Source of the DNA: Lachnospiraceae bacterium | GTDB lineage: Bacteria > Bacillota > Clostridia > Lachnospirales > Lachnospiraceae | Assembly (NCBI GenBank): GCA_022483465.1 | Contig: JAKVNF010000002.1 | Coordinates: 248,001 to 312,000, forward strand | Reading direction: 5' to 3' | Length of the DNA stretch: 64,000 nucleotides | In this document: piece by piece, positions 41,978 through 52,100 of the stretch | How the letters are laid out: each line of letters opens with the position of its first letter | How positions within the stretch are numbered: the stretch's first letter is position 1 | Translations under genes and position numbers: made by a program | The notes under the pieces: model-generated | Seen by the model: the letters and a program-made list of their open reading frames with translations, nothing else | Database searches by the model: none | Told to the model about the DNA's origin: nothing

Positions 41978-42012
41978 AAAAAATCCGGCACGCGAACTTC
42001 GCGTGCCGGATT
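41978..42012 (-). terminator. ABC-F gene terminator (works in both directions)
   Basis: ATCCGGCACGCG (41983-41994) pairs with CGCGTGCCGGAT (42000-42011), preceded on the plus strand by an A-run that becomes the T-run for the minus-strand gene ending at 42015. Confidence 0.9.
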
Positions 42013-42014
42013 TC

Positions 42015-44015
42015 TCAGCTCTGCAGCTCCTCCCACTTCTCGTAGAGATCGGCGAGCTCCGCATCGTTGGCATCCTTTTTCTTCTGGAGCTCCTCGAGCT
42101 TTGGAAGATCGGTCCCGATGGCGGGGTCCGCCATCTGTGCCTCGATGTCGGCGTTGTCCTTTTCCAACACGCCGATCCGCTCCTCGGTCTTCTTGATGGC
42201 GTTGGCGATCTTTTTCTGCTCCTTCTGCTCCTCCTTCTGCTTCTGCCAGGAGTCTGCCCCCACGGAAGGGGCAGCCTTGGCCTCCTCCTTCGTGGTGAAG
42301 GTCTCCTCCCGGTAGGCGCCGCCCGTCTCCTCGTTGATGCGCTGCTTTTCCTGCTCGAGGAGCGTCTCCTCCACCTGCGCGGACTTTTCCAGGTAGAAGT
42401 CGTAGTTTCCGATGTACCGATCCGGCACCGCGTCCCCGCCGTGGCCCGGGTAGTCGAGGAGGACCTTCTTGGTCAGGGACAGGATCCGGGAGGCGGTGTG
42501 GTTGATGAAGTACCGGTCGTGGGAGACGTAGAGCACCGTCCCCTCGTAGTTGTTGAGAGCGTTCTCGAGGACTTCCTTCGAGACCATGTCCAGGTGGTTT
42601 GTGGGCTCATCGAGGATCAAAAAGTTTGCCTCGGAGAGCATGAGCTTTGCAAGGGAGACCCGGCCCTTCTCGCCGCCTGAGAGGTCCCGGATGACCTTGA
42701 ACACGTCCTCCCCCGTAAAGAGAAAGGAGGCAAGGAGCGAGCGAATCTCGGTGTTGGTCATGTCCGGGTGGTCCCCGGAGATCTCCTCAAAGAGGGTGTT
42801 GTCATCGTGGAGCACGTGGTGCTCCTGGTCGTAGTAGCCGATGTGCACGTTGGTGCCGAAGCGGATCGTGCCGGCATCCGGGGTCTGCTGGCCCATGATC
42901 ATCTTGAGCATGGTGGACTTGCCGGTGCCGTTGTTGCCGATGATCGCCACGTGCTCGCCCCGGTGGATGTCGTAGGAGATGTCCTGGAACAGGAGCTTGT
43001 CGTCAAAGGACTTGGAGAGGTGCCGCACCTCCATCACGTCCCGCCCGGAGCGGATGCAGGGGCGGAAGGTCAGGTTCATGTCGTCCTTGATCTCGATGGG
43101 CTTTTCGACCCGCTCCATCTTATTCAGCATCTTCTCCCGGGACTCGGCGCGCCTGATGGACTTCTCCCGGTTGAACTGCTTTAACTTGGCGATGACCTCC
43201 TCCTGGTGGCGGATCGCGGCCTGGTTGTTCAGATACTGATGTCGCTGCTCCTCGCGAAGGGCCTTCTTTCGCTCCGCGTACCAGGAGTAGTTGCCCGGAA
43301 ACTCCGTCGCCTTTCCGTTCTCGATCTCGATGATCTTCGTGACGGTCTTGTCGAGGAAGTACCGGTCGTGGGAGACCACAAGGATCGTCCCCTTGTAGGA
43401 GGCGAGATAGCTCTCGAGCCAGCGGATTGACCCGATGTCCAGGTGGTTTGTGGGCTCATCGAGCATCAGGATGTCGGGCTTTTCGAGAAGGAGCTTTGCC
43501 AGGGCGACCCGAGTCTTCTGTCCGCCGGAGAGGGTGGAGATCTTCTGGGTAAACTCCTCCTCGGCAAAGCCAAGGCCCCGGAGAACCCCGGTGATCTCCC
43601 CCTTGTAGGCGTAGCCGTTCTCCTCCTGGTAGCGGCGCAGAAGGTCATTGTACTCGGTGACAAGGTCCTCCAGTTCCTTCCCGGAGAGCTGCTCCATGAG
43701 CTTCTCGTCCCGGGAGAGCGCCTGCTCCATCTCCACCACGTCCTTTTTCACGGTGAGGAGCTCCTCGTAAATCGTGTGGTCGGTGGTAAGGTCCTGGGTC
43801 TGGGCCAGGTACCCGAAGGTCGCCTCCCGGGCGATCGCCACGGTTCCCTCGTCCGGGTGCTCCTCCCCGATGATGATCTTGAGGAGGGTCGACTTGCCCG
43901 CGCCGTTGATGCCGACGATGGCCGCCCGGTCCCCCTTTTCGAGATGGAAGGTGACATCCGAAAGCACCTGCTTCTCCGAAAACGCTTTTGAGATGTGATG
44001 TACCGATAAAATCAT
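42015..44015 (-). CDS. ABC-F family ATPase (ribosome-associated)
   Basis: 666 aa, start MILSVHHISKAFSEKQVLSD with GAAAGGG 6 nt upstream; an upstream in-frame ATG at 44060 adds an unrelated tail. Two ATPase domains without membrane segments: Walker A GINGAGKST and GNNGTGKST, signatures LSGGQKTR and LSGGEKGR, Walker B ILMLDEPTNHLD and FLILDEPTNHLD. The inter-domain linker (about 235-325) is long and basic, and the C-terminus (about 545-666) is a charged coiled coil, as in Uup/YfmR-type factors acting on the ribosome. Resistance function cannot be told from sequence. Confidence 0.92.
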   Translation of the reverse strand: MILSVHHISKAFSEKQVLSDVTFHLEKGDRAAIVGINGAGKSTLLKIIIGEEHPDEGTVAIAREATFGYLAQTQDLTTDHTIYEELLTVKKDVVEMEQALSRDEKLMEQLSGKELEDLVTEYNDLLRRYQEENGYAYKGEITGVLRGLGFAEEEFTQKISTLSGGQKTRVALAKLLLEKPDILMLDEPTNHLDIGSIRWLESYLASYKGTILVVSHDRYFLDKTVTKIIEIENGKATEFPGNYSWYAERKKALREEQRHQYLNNQAAIRHQEEVIAKLKQFNREKSIRRAESREKMLNKMERVEKPIEIKDDMNLTFRPCIRSGRDVMEVRHLSKSFDDKLLFQDISYDIHRGEHVAIIGNNGTGKSTMLKMIMGQQTPDAGTIRFGTNVHIGYYDQEHHVLHDDNTLFEEISGDHPDMTNTEIRSLLASFLFTGEDVFKVIRDLSGGEKGRVSLAKLMLSEANFLILDEPTNHLDMVSKEVLENALNNYEGTVLYVSHDRYFINHTASRILSLTKKVLLDYPGHGGDAVPDRYIGNYDFYLEKSAQVEETLLEQEKQRINEETGGAYREETFTTKEEAKAAPSVGADSWQKQKEEQKEQKKIANAIKKTEERIGVLEKDNADIEAQMADPAIGTDLPKLEELQKKKDANDAELADLYEKWEELQS

Positions 44016-44115
44016 TGCAAGCCCTTTCAACCTGTGTGCTGTCAACGCAATTGGCCGCATGCAGCCAGTGTTTCAGTTTAGGCGGGCAGCGGTGGAAAGT
44101 CAAATCGGACGCTCT

Positions 44116-44156
44116 TTGTGAAATCTTTGACAAAGTGCAAGGGCACCACGTATAAT
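44116..44156 (+). promoter_or_regulatory. rex promoter with an overlapping Rex operator
   Basis: TTGTGAA-ATCT-TTGACAA (44116-44133) matches the Rex-box dyad TTGTGAA-N4-TTCACAA with one mismatch. The right half contains the -35 box TTGACA (44127-44132); 18 bp later comes a perfect TATAAT (44151-44156). Bound Rex would block its own promoter when NADH is low. Confidence 0.8.
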
Positions 44157-44251
44157 AGAGTCGACATCTTTCACAGGATTTCATTCGGGATTCCGTGAAA
44201 ATGGATGAAAATCTGACAGCCGCAAGGCCGGAAAAGGAAGAAGAGGGTACG

Positions 44252-44926
44252 GTGAACAACAAGGAAATTTCCCAGGCAGTCGTCGCCAGGCTGCCAAGAT
44301 ATTATCGATATCTGGGGGATCTTCGGGATGAGGGCGTGGAGCGGATCTCGTCCCAGGAGCTCTCCCGCATCATGCACGTGACGGCCAGCCAGATCCGCCA
44401 GGACTTCAATCACTTCGGCGGGTTCGGACAGCAGGGATACGGCTACAACACGGCATACCTCTATGAGGAGATCGGAAAGATCCTGGGGCTGGATCATCCC
44501 CACAACATGATCCTGATCGGCGCCGGGCACTTGGGGAGCGCCCTGATCGGCTACATGAACTTCCGCCGGAGGGGGTACATCTTCAAGGCTGCCTTCGACA
44601 TCAACGAGGCCCTCCACAACACGAAGATCAGCGGCATCCCCGTCTACCCGATGGCGGACATGCCGGACTACATCAAGAACAACAACATCGACATCGTGGT
44701 CATCACGATCCCCAAGCAGGAGGCCGTCAAGGTGGTGGAGGTCTTAAACCGCTGCCCCATCAAGGCGATCTGGAACTTCGCCCACTGCGAGCTGGAGGTG
44801 CGGGAGGACATCCAGGTGGAGAACGTCCACCTCTCCGACTCCCTGATGCAGCTCTCCTACCAGATCCGGCAGTACGAGCTGCGGCACAAGGCAGGAGAGG
44901 AGTCCCCGAAGGAGACCAAATCGTAA
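44252..44926 (+). CDS. rex: Redox-sensing transcriptional repressor Rex
   Basis: 224 aa from the GTG at 44252, chosen because GAAGAGGG lies just upstream and the length before RLPRYYRYL then fits the family; an ATG at 44201 adds 17 residues. Winged helix (ISSQELSRIMHVTASQIRQD FNHFGGFGQQGYGY, about 25-65), Rossmann domain MILIGAGHLGSALIGYMNF (NAD(H) site, about 85-103), AFDIN, and the domain-swapped C-terminal helix (HLSDSLMQLSYQIRQYELRH). Senses NADH/NAD+ and represses fermentation genes when NAD+ is high. A matching operator precedes it. Confidence 0.96.
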   Translation: MNNKEISQAVVARLPRYYRYLGDLRDEGVERISSQELSRIMHVTASQIRQDFNHFGGFGQQGYGYNTAYLYEEIGKILGLDHPHNMILIGAGHLGSALIGYMNFRRRGYIFKAAFDINEALHNTKISGIPVYPMADMPDYIKNNNIDIVVITIPKQEAVKVVEVLNRCPIKAIWNFAHCELEVREDIQVENVHLSDSLMQLSYQIRQYELRHKAGEESPKETKS

Positions 44927-44940
44927 ACAACAAAAGAGGC

Positions 44941-44968
44941 ACCGGCCGCCGCGTGCGGCCGGTTTTTT
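44941..44968 (+). terminator. rex terminator
   Basis: ACCGGCCGC pairs with GCGGCCGGT around CGCGT, then TTTTTT. Confidence 0.88.
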
Positions 44969-44987
44969 CTTCGGAAAGGGGAAGGAC

Positions 44988-46595
44988 ATGGCACAGACGA
45001 CAGGGTCCAAAAAATATTACCTTGTGGACGGGGCTGCGATGCGGCAGGCGGACCGGGATACCAGTGAGAAGATCGGCATCCCGTCCCTGGTCCTCATGGA
45101 GCGGGCGGCCCTCGCCGCGAAGGAGGAGATCACAAGGCGCTTTCCGCCCTGCAAAGTGGCGATTCTTTGCGGTAAGGGAAACAACGGGGCGGACGGCCTT
45201 GCCCTCGCAAGGCTCCTCGCCCTCGCGGGGTACGAGGTCTTCCCGTATACCCTCGGCAGCGCGAAGGAAGGCTCCTCCCACGCACTGCAGCAGGCCATCC
45301 TGGAGCACCTGGGGTACCGGGTTTTTCCATATGTTGAAGGGTGCCTGCAGGATGCAAAGCCCCAGGTCGCGGTGGATGCCCTCTTTGGCACCGGGCTATC
45401 CCGGGCGCCGGAGGGACTGAGCCTATCCGCAATCCGGGACATCAACCGGGCTGGTGAAAACGGGGCCTTTGTGGTCTCCCTGGACGTTCCCTCCGGCATC
45501 TCCTCTGACACGGGGCTCCTTTTCGGAGAGGCAGTCCGGGCGGATCTTACCGTGACCTTTGGCTTTTACAAGCTGGGACCCATGCTGGATCCCGCGAGGT
45601 CCTATTGCGGAAAGACGGTTCTCTCCGACATCGGGATTCCGGAGAAGGCCCTGGAGCAGCCTTTGGTTTACACGCGCTCTGACGTGGATCTCCCCTGCCT
45701 TCTTCCCCCAAGGGCAGAGGGCGGCAACAAGGGGACCTTCGGAAAGGTGGTCCTTGCCGCGGGGAGCCGCGGCATGGCGGGGGCAGCCCTTCTTTGCAGT
45801 GAGGCCGCGGGCCGCACCGGCGCCGGGATGGTGAAGGTGTTCACCGGGGAGGCAAACCGGGAGATCCTGCAGATCAAGAGGCCGGAATGCCTGCTTGCCG
45901 CCTATGACCCGGAAGATGCGGCGGGGACCCTTGCCGCCTTCCAGGAGACCATGGCCTGGGGCGATGTCATTGCCGCGGGCCCCGGCCTGGGAAAGGATCC
46001 CCTGAAAGTCCGCCTGGTCACAGCGCTTTTGGAGTATGCCGCCACCGGCCCCCTTCGGGGCAATGGAAGCAGAAAATCCTTCCTGCTGGACGCGGACGCG
46101 GTCCGCATCGTCGCGCAGGAGCATCTCTATCCGCTCCTGGAACAGGCAGGGGCAGCCGCCCCGGTCCTTCTCACCCCGCACCTCGGGGAGGGGGCAGCGC
46201 TTCTTTCCTGCAGCGTGGGGGAACTGAAAAAGGATCGCTTCTCCCTGGGTGCTTCCTTTGCAAAAAAGTACCATGTGGCACTCCTCTTAAAGGACGCCCA
46301 GAGCGCCCTCTTTGCCCCGGACGAGGAAGATATCTACCTCAACACCTCCGGGACCTCGGCCCTTGCAACGGCGGGCTCCGGGGATGTGCTATCCGGCATC
46401 TGCGCTGCCCTCCTTGGCCAGGGACTCTCCGCCTTTGCGGCAGGGGAGGCGGGGTCCCTGCTCCACGCGCTTGCGGGAAAGGCCCTGGAGAAAAGGCTTG
46501 GCGCCCGGGGCGTTTTGGCCGGGGATCTTCCCGCTGCCGCGGCAAAGGTCCTTGCCGGGATGGAAGAGGAGAGGAGGAAAACCCCTGCAGACTGA
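44988..46595 (+). CDS. nnr: Bifunctional NAD(P)H-hydrate repair enzyme (epimerase + ADP/ATP-dependent dehydratase)
   Basis: 535 aa fusion. N-terminal YjeF epimerase (1-220): GIPSLVLMERAALAAKEEIT, ILCGKGNNGADGLALARLLA and VDALFGTGLSRAPEG. C-terminal YjeF/CARKD dehydratase (about 235-525): GGNKGTFGKVVLAAGSRGMA, AAGPGLGKDP, LLDADAVRI, LTPHLGE, and NTSGTSALATAGSGDVLSGI (nucleotide-binding G-x-GD-x-L). Repairs hydrated NADH/NADPH (R and S forms). Start behind GGAAAGGGGAAGGAC. It follows rex directly, an apt neighbour for a NADH sensor. Confidence 0.95.
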   Translation: MAQTTGSKKYYLVDGAAMRQADRDTSEKIGIPSLVLMERAALAAKEEITRRFPPCKVAILCGKGNNGADGLALARLLALAGYEVFPYTLGSAKEGSSHALQQAILEHLGYRVFPYVEGCLQDAKPQVAVDALFGTGLSRAPEGLSLSAIRDINRAGENGAFVVSLDVPSGISSDTGLLFGEAVRADLTVTFGFYKLGPMLDPARSYCGKTVLSDIGIPEKALEQPLVYTRSDVDLPCLLPPRAEGGNKGTFGKVVLAAGSRGMAGAALLCSEAAGRTGAGMVKVFTGEANREILQIKRPECLLAAYDPEDAAGTLAAFQETMAWGDVIAAGPGLGKDPLKVRLVTALLEYAATGPLRGNGSRKSFLLDADAVRIVAQEHLYPLLEQAGAAAPVLLTPHLGEGAALLSCSVGELKKDRFSLGASFAKKYHVALLLKDAQSALFAPDEEDIYLNTSGTSALATAGSGDVLSGICAALLGQGLSAFAAGEAGSLLHALAGKALEKRLGARGVLAGDLPAAAAKVLAGMEEERRKTPAD

Positions 46596-46609
46596 TTTTT
46601 GGTCGGGTG

Positions 46610-46637
46610 TTGTCAAGCCCCCGTTTTCGTTTATAAT
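46610..46637 (+). promoter_or_regulatory. Promoter of the CNNM/CorC-type gene
   Basis: TTGTCA (46610-46615), 16-bp spacer, TATAAT (46632-46637), about 75 bp before the start codon. Confidence 0.65.
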
Positions 46638-46713
46638 AGGATGTATTGTGCGCCCTGCGGGTTTTTGTCAGGGTCGCAGCAAGTTCAAGGCATATAGGAG
46701 GTGATGAAACCGT

Positions 46714-48129
46714 ATGGACACTGGCGCAGATCCCGGCGGCATTCTGATATTTCTGCTGCTTCTTGGCATCGACATCGTGACCTACGGTTTTTCCGCCGCC
46801 GTGCGCAGCTGGCACCCGGAAGAGCCGGAGGAAGAGAGCCGGGAGAACCGGGAGCGGGAAAAGAAGAAGAGCCCCCAGCGGGAGAAAGAGGAAAAGCGCC
46901 TTGCCAAAATCGACGAGGAGGGCGCCCGGGGCCTGATGGTCTACGTGAACGCGGTTTCCTGCGTGCTGAACCTCCTCTTTGGCGCAGTCTTCGGCGTCTA
47001 TTGGACGCGGCACCTGGCAGCTGCCCTCGAGGCGGTGCTGCCGGTACCGCAGGCAGCTCTTGTTCTTGGCGGGATCGTCAGCTGGCTCCTTCTGCTTCTC
47101 ATCGTCCTCACCTTCGGCATCCGGATTCCCGGGGCCCTGGCGAGGAAGAACCCGGAGGCGTGGATCCTTCGGTGCTATCCGTTCTACCGCCTGTTTCGGG
47201 CGGTGCTGACCCCGATCGCCTGGCTCTCCGGGGTCATCTCGAAGGGGATCCTGCGGCTGTTTGGCGTGCGGGACTTCTCCATGCGGGAGGATGTGACCGA
47301 GAAGGAGCTGCGCTCTATGGTCAGCGACGGACAGCAGCAGGGCGTCATCGAGAAGACCGAGGCGGAGATGATCTCCAACATCTTTGACTTCTCCGACAAG
47401 GAGGCCGGCGACATCATGACCCACCGCAACGACATCCGCGCGGTGGATGCCACCTTCTCCCTGCGGGAGGCCATCGACTACATGCTCTCCCAGCACAACT
47501 CCCGTTTTCCGGTCTACCAGGACAACATCGACAACATCCGCGGCATCCTGAACCTGCGGGATGCGGTGAAGTACCTAAACCAGCACCCGGAGGACGGGGC
47601 CAAGCGGATCGGATCGATCTCCCGGATTTTAAGGACCCCGATCTACGTGCCCGAGACCAAGGACATCGACGATCTGTTCCGGCAGATGCAGAAGGAAAAG
47701 CAGCAGATGGTCATTGTCATCGATGAGTACGGCCAGACGTCCGGCATCGCCTCCATGGAGGACATCCTCGAGGAGATCGTCGGCAACATCATGGACGAGT
47801 ACGACATCGATGAGCACCACATCACGGCCACCGGGAACAAGAACGAATTCATCGTGGACGGCAGAACCGAGCTCTCGGAGCTGACCAAGGTCTTCGGCCT
47901 TCGCTTCGAGGATGAGCGCTTTGAGACTGTCAACGGCTTCATGATGTCGATGATGGACCGGGTTCCCCAGCCGGGGGACAAGTTCTCGGTGGAGTACCAG
48001 GGCTTCCGGTTCCGGATTCTCTCCGTGAAGGACCGACAGGTGAGCAAGGTCATGATGACCAGGATCCAAAAGGCGGCGGCCGGCGCCAAGGTATATCCGG
48101 CCGAAAAGACAACCACAACCGCAAGTTAA
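46714..48129 (+). CDS. CNNM/CorC-family membrane protein with CBS pair
   Basis: 471 aa. Transmembrane segments GGILIFLLLLGIDIVTYGFS (7-26), a highly charged loop (about 30-70), AVSCVLNLLFGAVFGVYWTR, AALVLGGIVSWLLLLLIVLT and a reentrant region form a DUF21-like unit; then two CBS domains (about 210-340: DIMTHRNDIRAVDATFSLRE, RFPVYQDNIDNIRGILNLRD, QMVIVIDEYGQTSGIASMED) and the CorC/HlyC C-terminal domain. The family mediates Mg2+/Na+ exchange or Mg2+ efflux. AGGAGG lies 12 nt upstream of the ATG. Confidence 0.92.
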   Translation: MDTGADPGGILIFLLLLGIDIVTYGFSAAVRSWHPEEPEEESRENREREKKKSPQREKEEKRLAKIDEEGARGLMVYVNAVSCVLNLLFGAVFGVYWTRHLAAALEAVLPVPQAALVLGGIVSWLLLLLIVLTFGIRIPGALARKNPEAWILRCYPFYRLFRAVLTPIAWLSGVISKGILRLFGVRDFSMREDVTEKELRSMVSDGQQQGVIEKTEAEMISNIFDFSDKEAGDIMTHRNDIRAVDATFSLREAIDYMLSQHNSRFPVYQDNIDNIRGILNLRDAVKYLNQHPEDGAKRIGSISRILRTPIYVPETKDIDDLFRQMQKEKQQMVIVIDEYGQTSGIASMEDILEEIVGNIMDEYDIDEHHITATGNKNEFIVDGRTELSELTKVFGLRFEDERFETVNGFMMSMMDRVPQPGDKFSVEYQGFRFRILSVKDRQVSKVMMTRIQKAAAGAKVYPAEKTTTTAS

Positions 48130-48177
48130 ATTTGATTTGATACCCAAGTTTTTATCCAGCAAGGAAAAGAGGAAATT

Positions 48178-48912
48178 ATGTCAGGACATTCCAAGTTTGC
48201 AAACATCAAGCACAAGAAGGAAGCAAACGACGCCGCAAAGGGAAAGATCTTCACCATCATCGGCCGTGAGATCGCCGTCGCTGTGAAGGAGGGCGGCCCG
48301 GATCCGAACAACAACTTCAAGCTCGCCCAGGTCATCGCCAAGGCAAAGGCCTCGAACATGCCCAACGACACCATCGAGCGCGGCATCAAGAAGGCTGCCG
48401 GCGACATCTCCGGTGTGACCTACCAGCACAACACCTACGAGGGCTATGGCCCGGCAGGCGTTGCCATCATCGTCGAGACCCTGACCGACAACCCGAACCG
48501 CACCGCTGCCGATGTGCGTGCCGCCTTCTCCAAGGGCAACGGCAACCTCGGCTCCAAGGGCTCGGTGTCCTTCATGTTCGATGAGAAGGGCCAGACCATC
48601 ATCGACAAGGAGGAGTACGACGGAACCGCAGACGATCTGATGATGATCGTCCTCGATGCCGGCGCAGAGGACGTCCAGGAGGACGACGAGAGCTTCACCG
48701 TGCTCTCTTCCCCCGAGGACTTCGACGCCGTCGACAAGGCCATCCGCGATGCGGGCATCCCCACCGTGTCCTCCGAGATCACGATGATCCCCCAGAACTA
48801 CGTGACCGTGACCGATGAGGCCGCCATCAAGGGGCTCCATATCATCCTGGACCGGCTCGATGAGTCCGATGATGTCCAGAACGTCTACCACAACTGGAAC
48901 GAAGAGGCATAA
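48178..48912 (+). CDS. yebC: YebC/PmpR/TACO1 family protein
   Basis: 244 aa, full length. MSGHSKFANIKHKKEANDAA, KASNMPNDTIERGIKKAAGD and YEGYGPAGVAIIVETLTDNP NRTAADVR are the family signatures; the third domain ends DVQNVYHNWNEEA. Members have been described as DNA-binding regulators and, more recently, as factors that relieve ribosome stalling at proline-rich stretches. The next large gene, ftsK, encodes an unusually Pro-rich linker. Start behind AAGAGGAAATT. Confidence 0.95.
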   Translation: MSGHSKFANIKHKKEANDAAKGKIFTIIGREIAVAVKEGGPDPNNNFKLAQVIAKAKASNMPNDTIERGIKKAAGDISGVTYQHNTYEGYGPAGVAIIVETLTDNPNRTAADVRAAFSKGNGNLGSKGSVSFMFDEKGQTIIDKEEYDGTADDLMMIVLDAGAEDVQEDDESFTVLSSPEDFDAVDKAIRDAGIPTVSSEITMIPQNYVTVTDEAAIKGLHIILDRLDESDDVQNVYHNWNEEA

Positions 48913-49092
48913 ATGCTTCCCGGAAAGAAGATTCCCAATCCGCTCCCGGAGCCGGTCAAAAAGCCGCACCGTGAGATGGACTTTGCCCTCTCCGACGGAG
49001 AGGGCGGGAAATATGCCCCCGTCTTTCACCAGGACGGCGACGACGATTTTGATTACCGGATATCGGACAGCGACGACTTCGATATCGAGTAG
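48913..49092 (+). CDS. Small acidic protein of unknown function, 59 aa
   Basis: The ATG directly follows the yebC stop. Sequence MLPGKKIPNPLPEPVKKPHR then EMDFALSDGEGGKYAPVFHQ and DGDDDFDYRISDSDDFDIE: a basic, Pro-rich first third and a strongly acidic tail with D-D-D-F-D and D-D-F-D-I. Codon usage is that of the neighbours, and the charge pattern looks selected. No ribosome binding site other than coupling to yebC. No domain is recognised. Confidence 0.65.
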   Translation: MLPGKKIPNPLPEPVKKPHREMDFALSDGEGGKYAPVFHQDGDDDFDYRISDSDDFDIE

Positions 49093-49155
49093 AGGCGAGC
49101 GGTTCGATGCAGATCGGACCGCTTTTCTCAGCATCAGATTTTTGTAAGGGGAGAC

Positions 49156-52100
49156 ATGGCAGGAACAGGGACCAGAAAAACCACAGGGAAGGGAACGAGT
49201 ACCGCAAGAAAGAAGACCTCCGGAAGTACTGGCAGCTATGCCAGGGGATCCGGCTCCTCCTCCCGGTCCGCGTCTGCAAGGACCAGGAGCACCAAGGGGC
49301 GGACCTCTTCGGCAGACCGGGGCTACCGCAACAAAAAGAAGGCGGCCGAGGATGAGGTGATGCGCCAGGATCTCCTTGTCATCGGCTCCTTTGCGCTGTC
49401 CATCTTTCTGTTCCTGTCCTGCTTCGGGATCCTGGGACCCGTGGGAAATTTCTTTGCGGGGATGATGTTCGGTCTCTGCGGCGTCACCGCCTACGTGCTG
49501 CCGTTCTTTGTGTTCGGTGCGGTCCTCTACTACGAGATCCGAAAGGATGCCCACGAGACCCCGGCACTTCTCGGGGCCGCCTGTGCGCTCTTTGTGACGA
49601 TCGGCATCATCGCGGAGATGGCAAGCGGAGACCTGGCCGACATGCCCTCCTATGACCTGGCGGACCTCTACAACCTCTGCGCCACCTACAAGCGGGGCGG
49701 CGGGATCCTGGCGGGCAGCATTGCCTACCTGTTCTACCACTTCCTGGGCGTGCCCGGGACGGTCCTGATCATTCTCCTGGTGCTGGCCCTGTGCACCGTC
49801 ATCCTCTCCCAGAAGCCCCTCGTGCGCATGGTGGGCGAGCGGGCAAGACGGGCCCAGGCGGAGCGGGTCCGGCTGCGCCAGGAGGAAGAGGAGTACCGCG
49901 CTGCCCACCCGGAGGAGTTCGCAGACGACGAGGAGGACGGCGATTTTCCGCCCTATGACGAGGCCGAGGAGGGGGACGAGGAGCCGCCCTGGCGAGGCGA
50001 AACTGCGGCAAGGGGAAGATCCCCGCGCCAGAAGGCTGCACCGGAATCCGGCCGCGGTGTCCGCTTTTTCCGGGGCACCCCGGACAACACGCTCCTGAAT
50101 CCCGACACCTACAAAAAGCCCGAGGAGGGCCTCACCGGCCTCGACATGCCGGGCTACCGCGGCGGCATGCCGGTCCCGAAGCAGGAGGAAGAAGAGGAAA
50201 AGGCGCCGCAGCCGGCACCGAAAAAAGAAGAGAAAGCCCCGCAGCCCGCCCGCACGGTGCCCGCTGCTGAGACCTATCAGGAGAGGGCACCGCAGCATAA
50301 CAAACCCAAAGAGGAAGCCCCTGCGCCGGAAAAGGCACCGGAGCCTGCCCCCGCAAAGGAGGAGACTGCCCCCGCGCCGGCACCGGAAGCCACATCTCCC
50401 CTTGCCCCGGATCTTTTTGCCGAGGAAGAGGAGGATGCATCGGAGGAGCCGGAAGATCTCTCTGTCCCGGGCGATGCGGATGACTTTGAGGACGCCCCCA
50501 AGGAGCCGCCCATCGACTTCTTCCCGGGGGTCGCCCCGGTCCGCGTGGACCAGGATCCGATCCACCTGGAGGCCCAGTACGACGCCCAGCAGGAGGCCGC
50601 CCGCAAAAAGAGCGAGCGTGCGCCGCTCTTTGCCTCGGAGGATCTGCATGAGATCCTGCCGGAGGACTACGGCAATCCCGAGGAGGAGCCGGAGGATGCA
50701 GAGCACCTGATCCTGCCTGGCCCCGACGAGAGCCGGGAGGCCCTCCCTGTGGGAGAGGTGCCGCCCCTTCCCAGAACCGAGGAATTTCTGCGCTCCTTTG
50801 TGCCCCAGGATGTGGGGCAGGAGAGCGCTGCTGTAAAGAACACGGACACGCAGGCGCAGAATCCGCACCGGGCCTCTTCTTCCGCCGCGCCTTCCCCCGC
50901 GCTCTCGCGCCTTGGGGTGCTCACCTTCGAGGACGACGAGTGGGTTCCGGAGGAGGACGAGGACACGCCAGCGCCGGCACAGGTAAGGAGCGATGCGCCC
51001 CAGCCTTCGCCCGCACCGGTGCAGGCATCACCTGCATCTGAAGTAAATACCGCAAGAGAAAATCCCGCTCCGGCGGCCCATACGAATACCGTGCCGCCCC
51101 TTGCCGACATCCCGATCCACCGGGAGGCAGCAGAGCCACAGAATGCGGCTCAGCAGGAGGAGAACTTCGCCGAGGAGGCTTCGCCGGAAGCAGAAGCGGT
51201 GGAGACCGTGCCGGCTTCCCAGGAAGTACCGGAGCCTGTGCAGGAGCCGGTACCACAGCAGGTATCGGCAGAAAAAGCGTCTGCCGAAGCAGCAGAAGCG
51301 CCCGCCGAAGCAGAAGAAGCACCTGCGCAAGTCGAAGAGGAACCCGCGGCCGAAGAAGCCGCACCGGTTTCTCCTGCCATGGAACAGGAAGAAAAGGAAC
51401 AGCCCTCTGCCCCCACCGAGATTTACCACGTGGACGATCTGCCGGTGAGAAAGCCGGCACCGGAATCTGCGCCTCAACAGGCTTCCCCTGCCGGGCGCCC
51501 CGCGTTCCGCTCCCGGGCTGTCCGGGACTTTGTGACGAGCGAAGCCGCCTCGGACGCCTCCGACATCCTGGTGCGCAAGGAGGGAACCCTCTCCGGAAAG
51601 ACCGAGATTGTCGAGGAGGCCAAGGCGGAGGAGGAGAAGGAGCGACAGGTAAGGCAGATCCAGGAGACCCAGGAGCAGCAGGCGCAGGAGCGCAAGGTTG
51701 CCCCGATCCCCCAGGAGGAGGCCGCCCCGGCCCCCGCGGCAGCGCCCCGCCCGTATGTGACGCCGCCGATCGACCTGTTGCGGCCCGGCACCAAGATCGA
51801 TGCCGCCGCCTCGGAGCAGGAGCTGCGGGAGACCGCAGCCAAGCTCCAGTCGACGCTGGAGACCTTCGGCGTGCGGGTCCACATCACGGAGATCAGCCAA
51901 GGCCCTGCGGTCACCCGATACGAGATGCAGCCGGAAATGGGCGTCAAGGTCTCGAAGATCCTGGCCCTGCAGGACGATATCAAGCTCGCCCTGGCCGCCA
52001 CCGACATCCGCATCGAGGCCCCGATCCCCGGCAAGAGCGCCGTCGGCGTGGAGGTTCCCAACGTCATCCGGGAGACCGTCTCACTCCGGGACGTGCTGGA

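Noticed and set aside
48181-50868. 895-codon minus-strand open frame
   Set aside because: Antisense to yebC and ftsK; long openings on the opposite strand are common in GC-rich genes with strong codon bias, and its sequence is low-complexity Leu/Gly/Arg.
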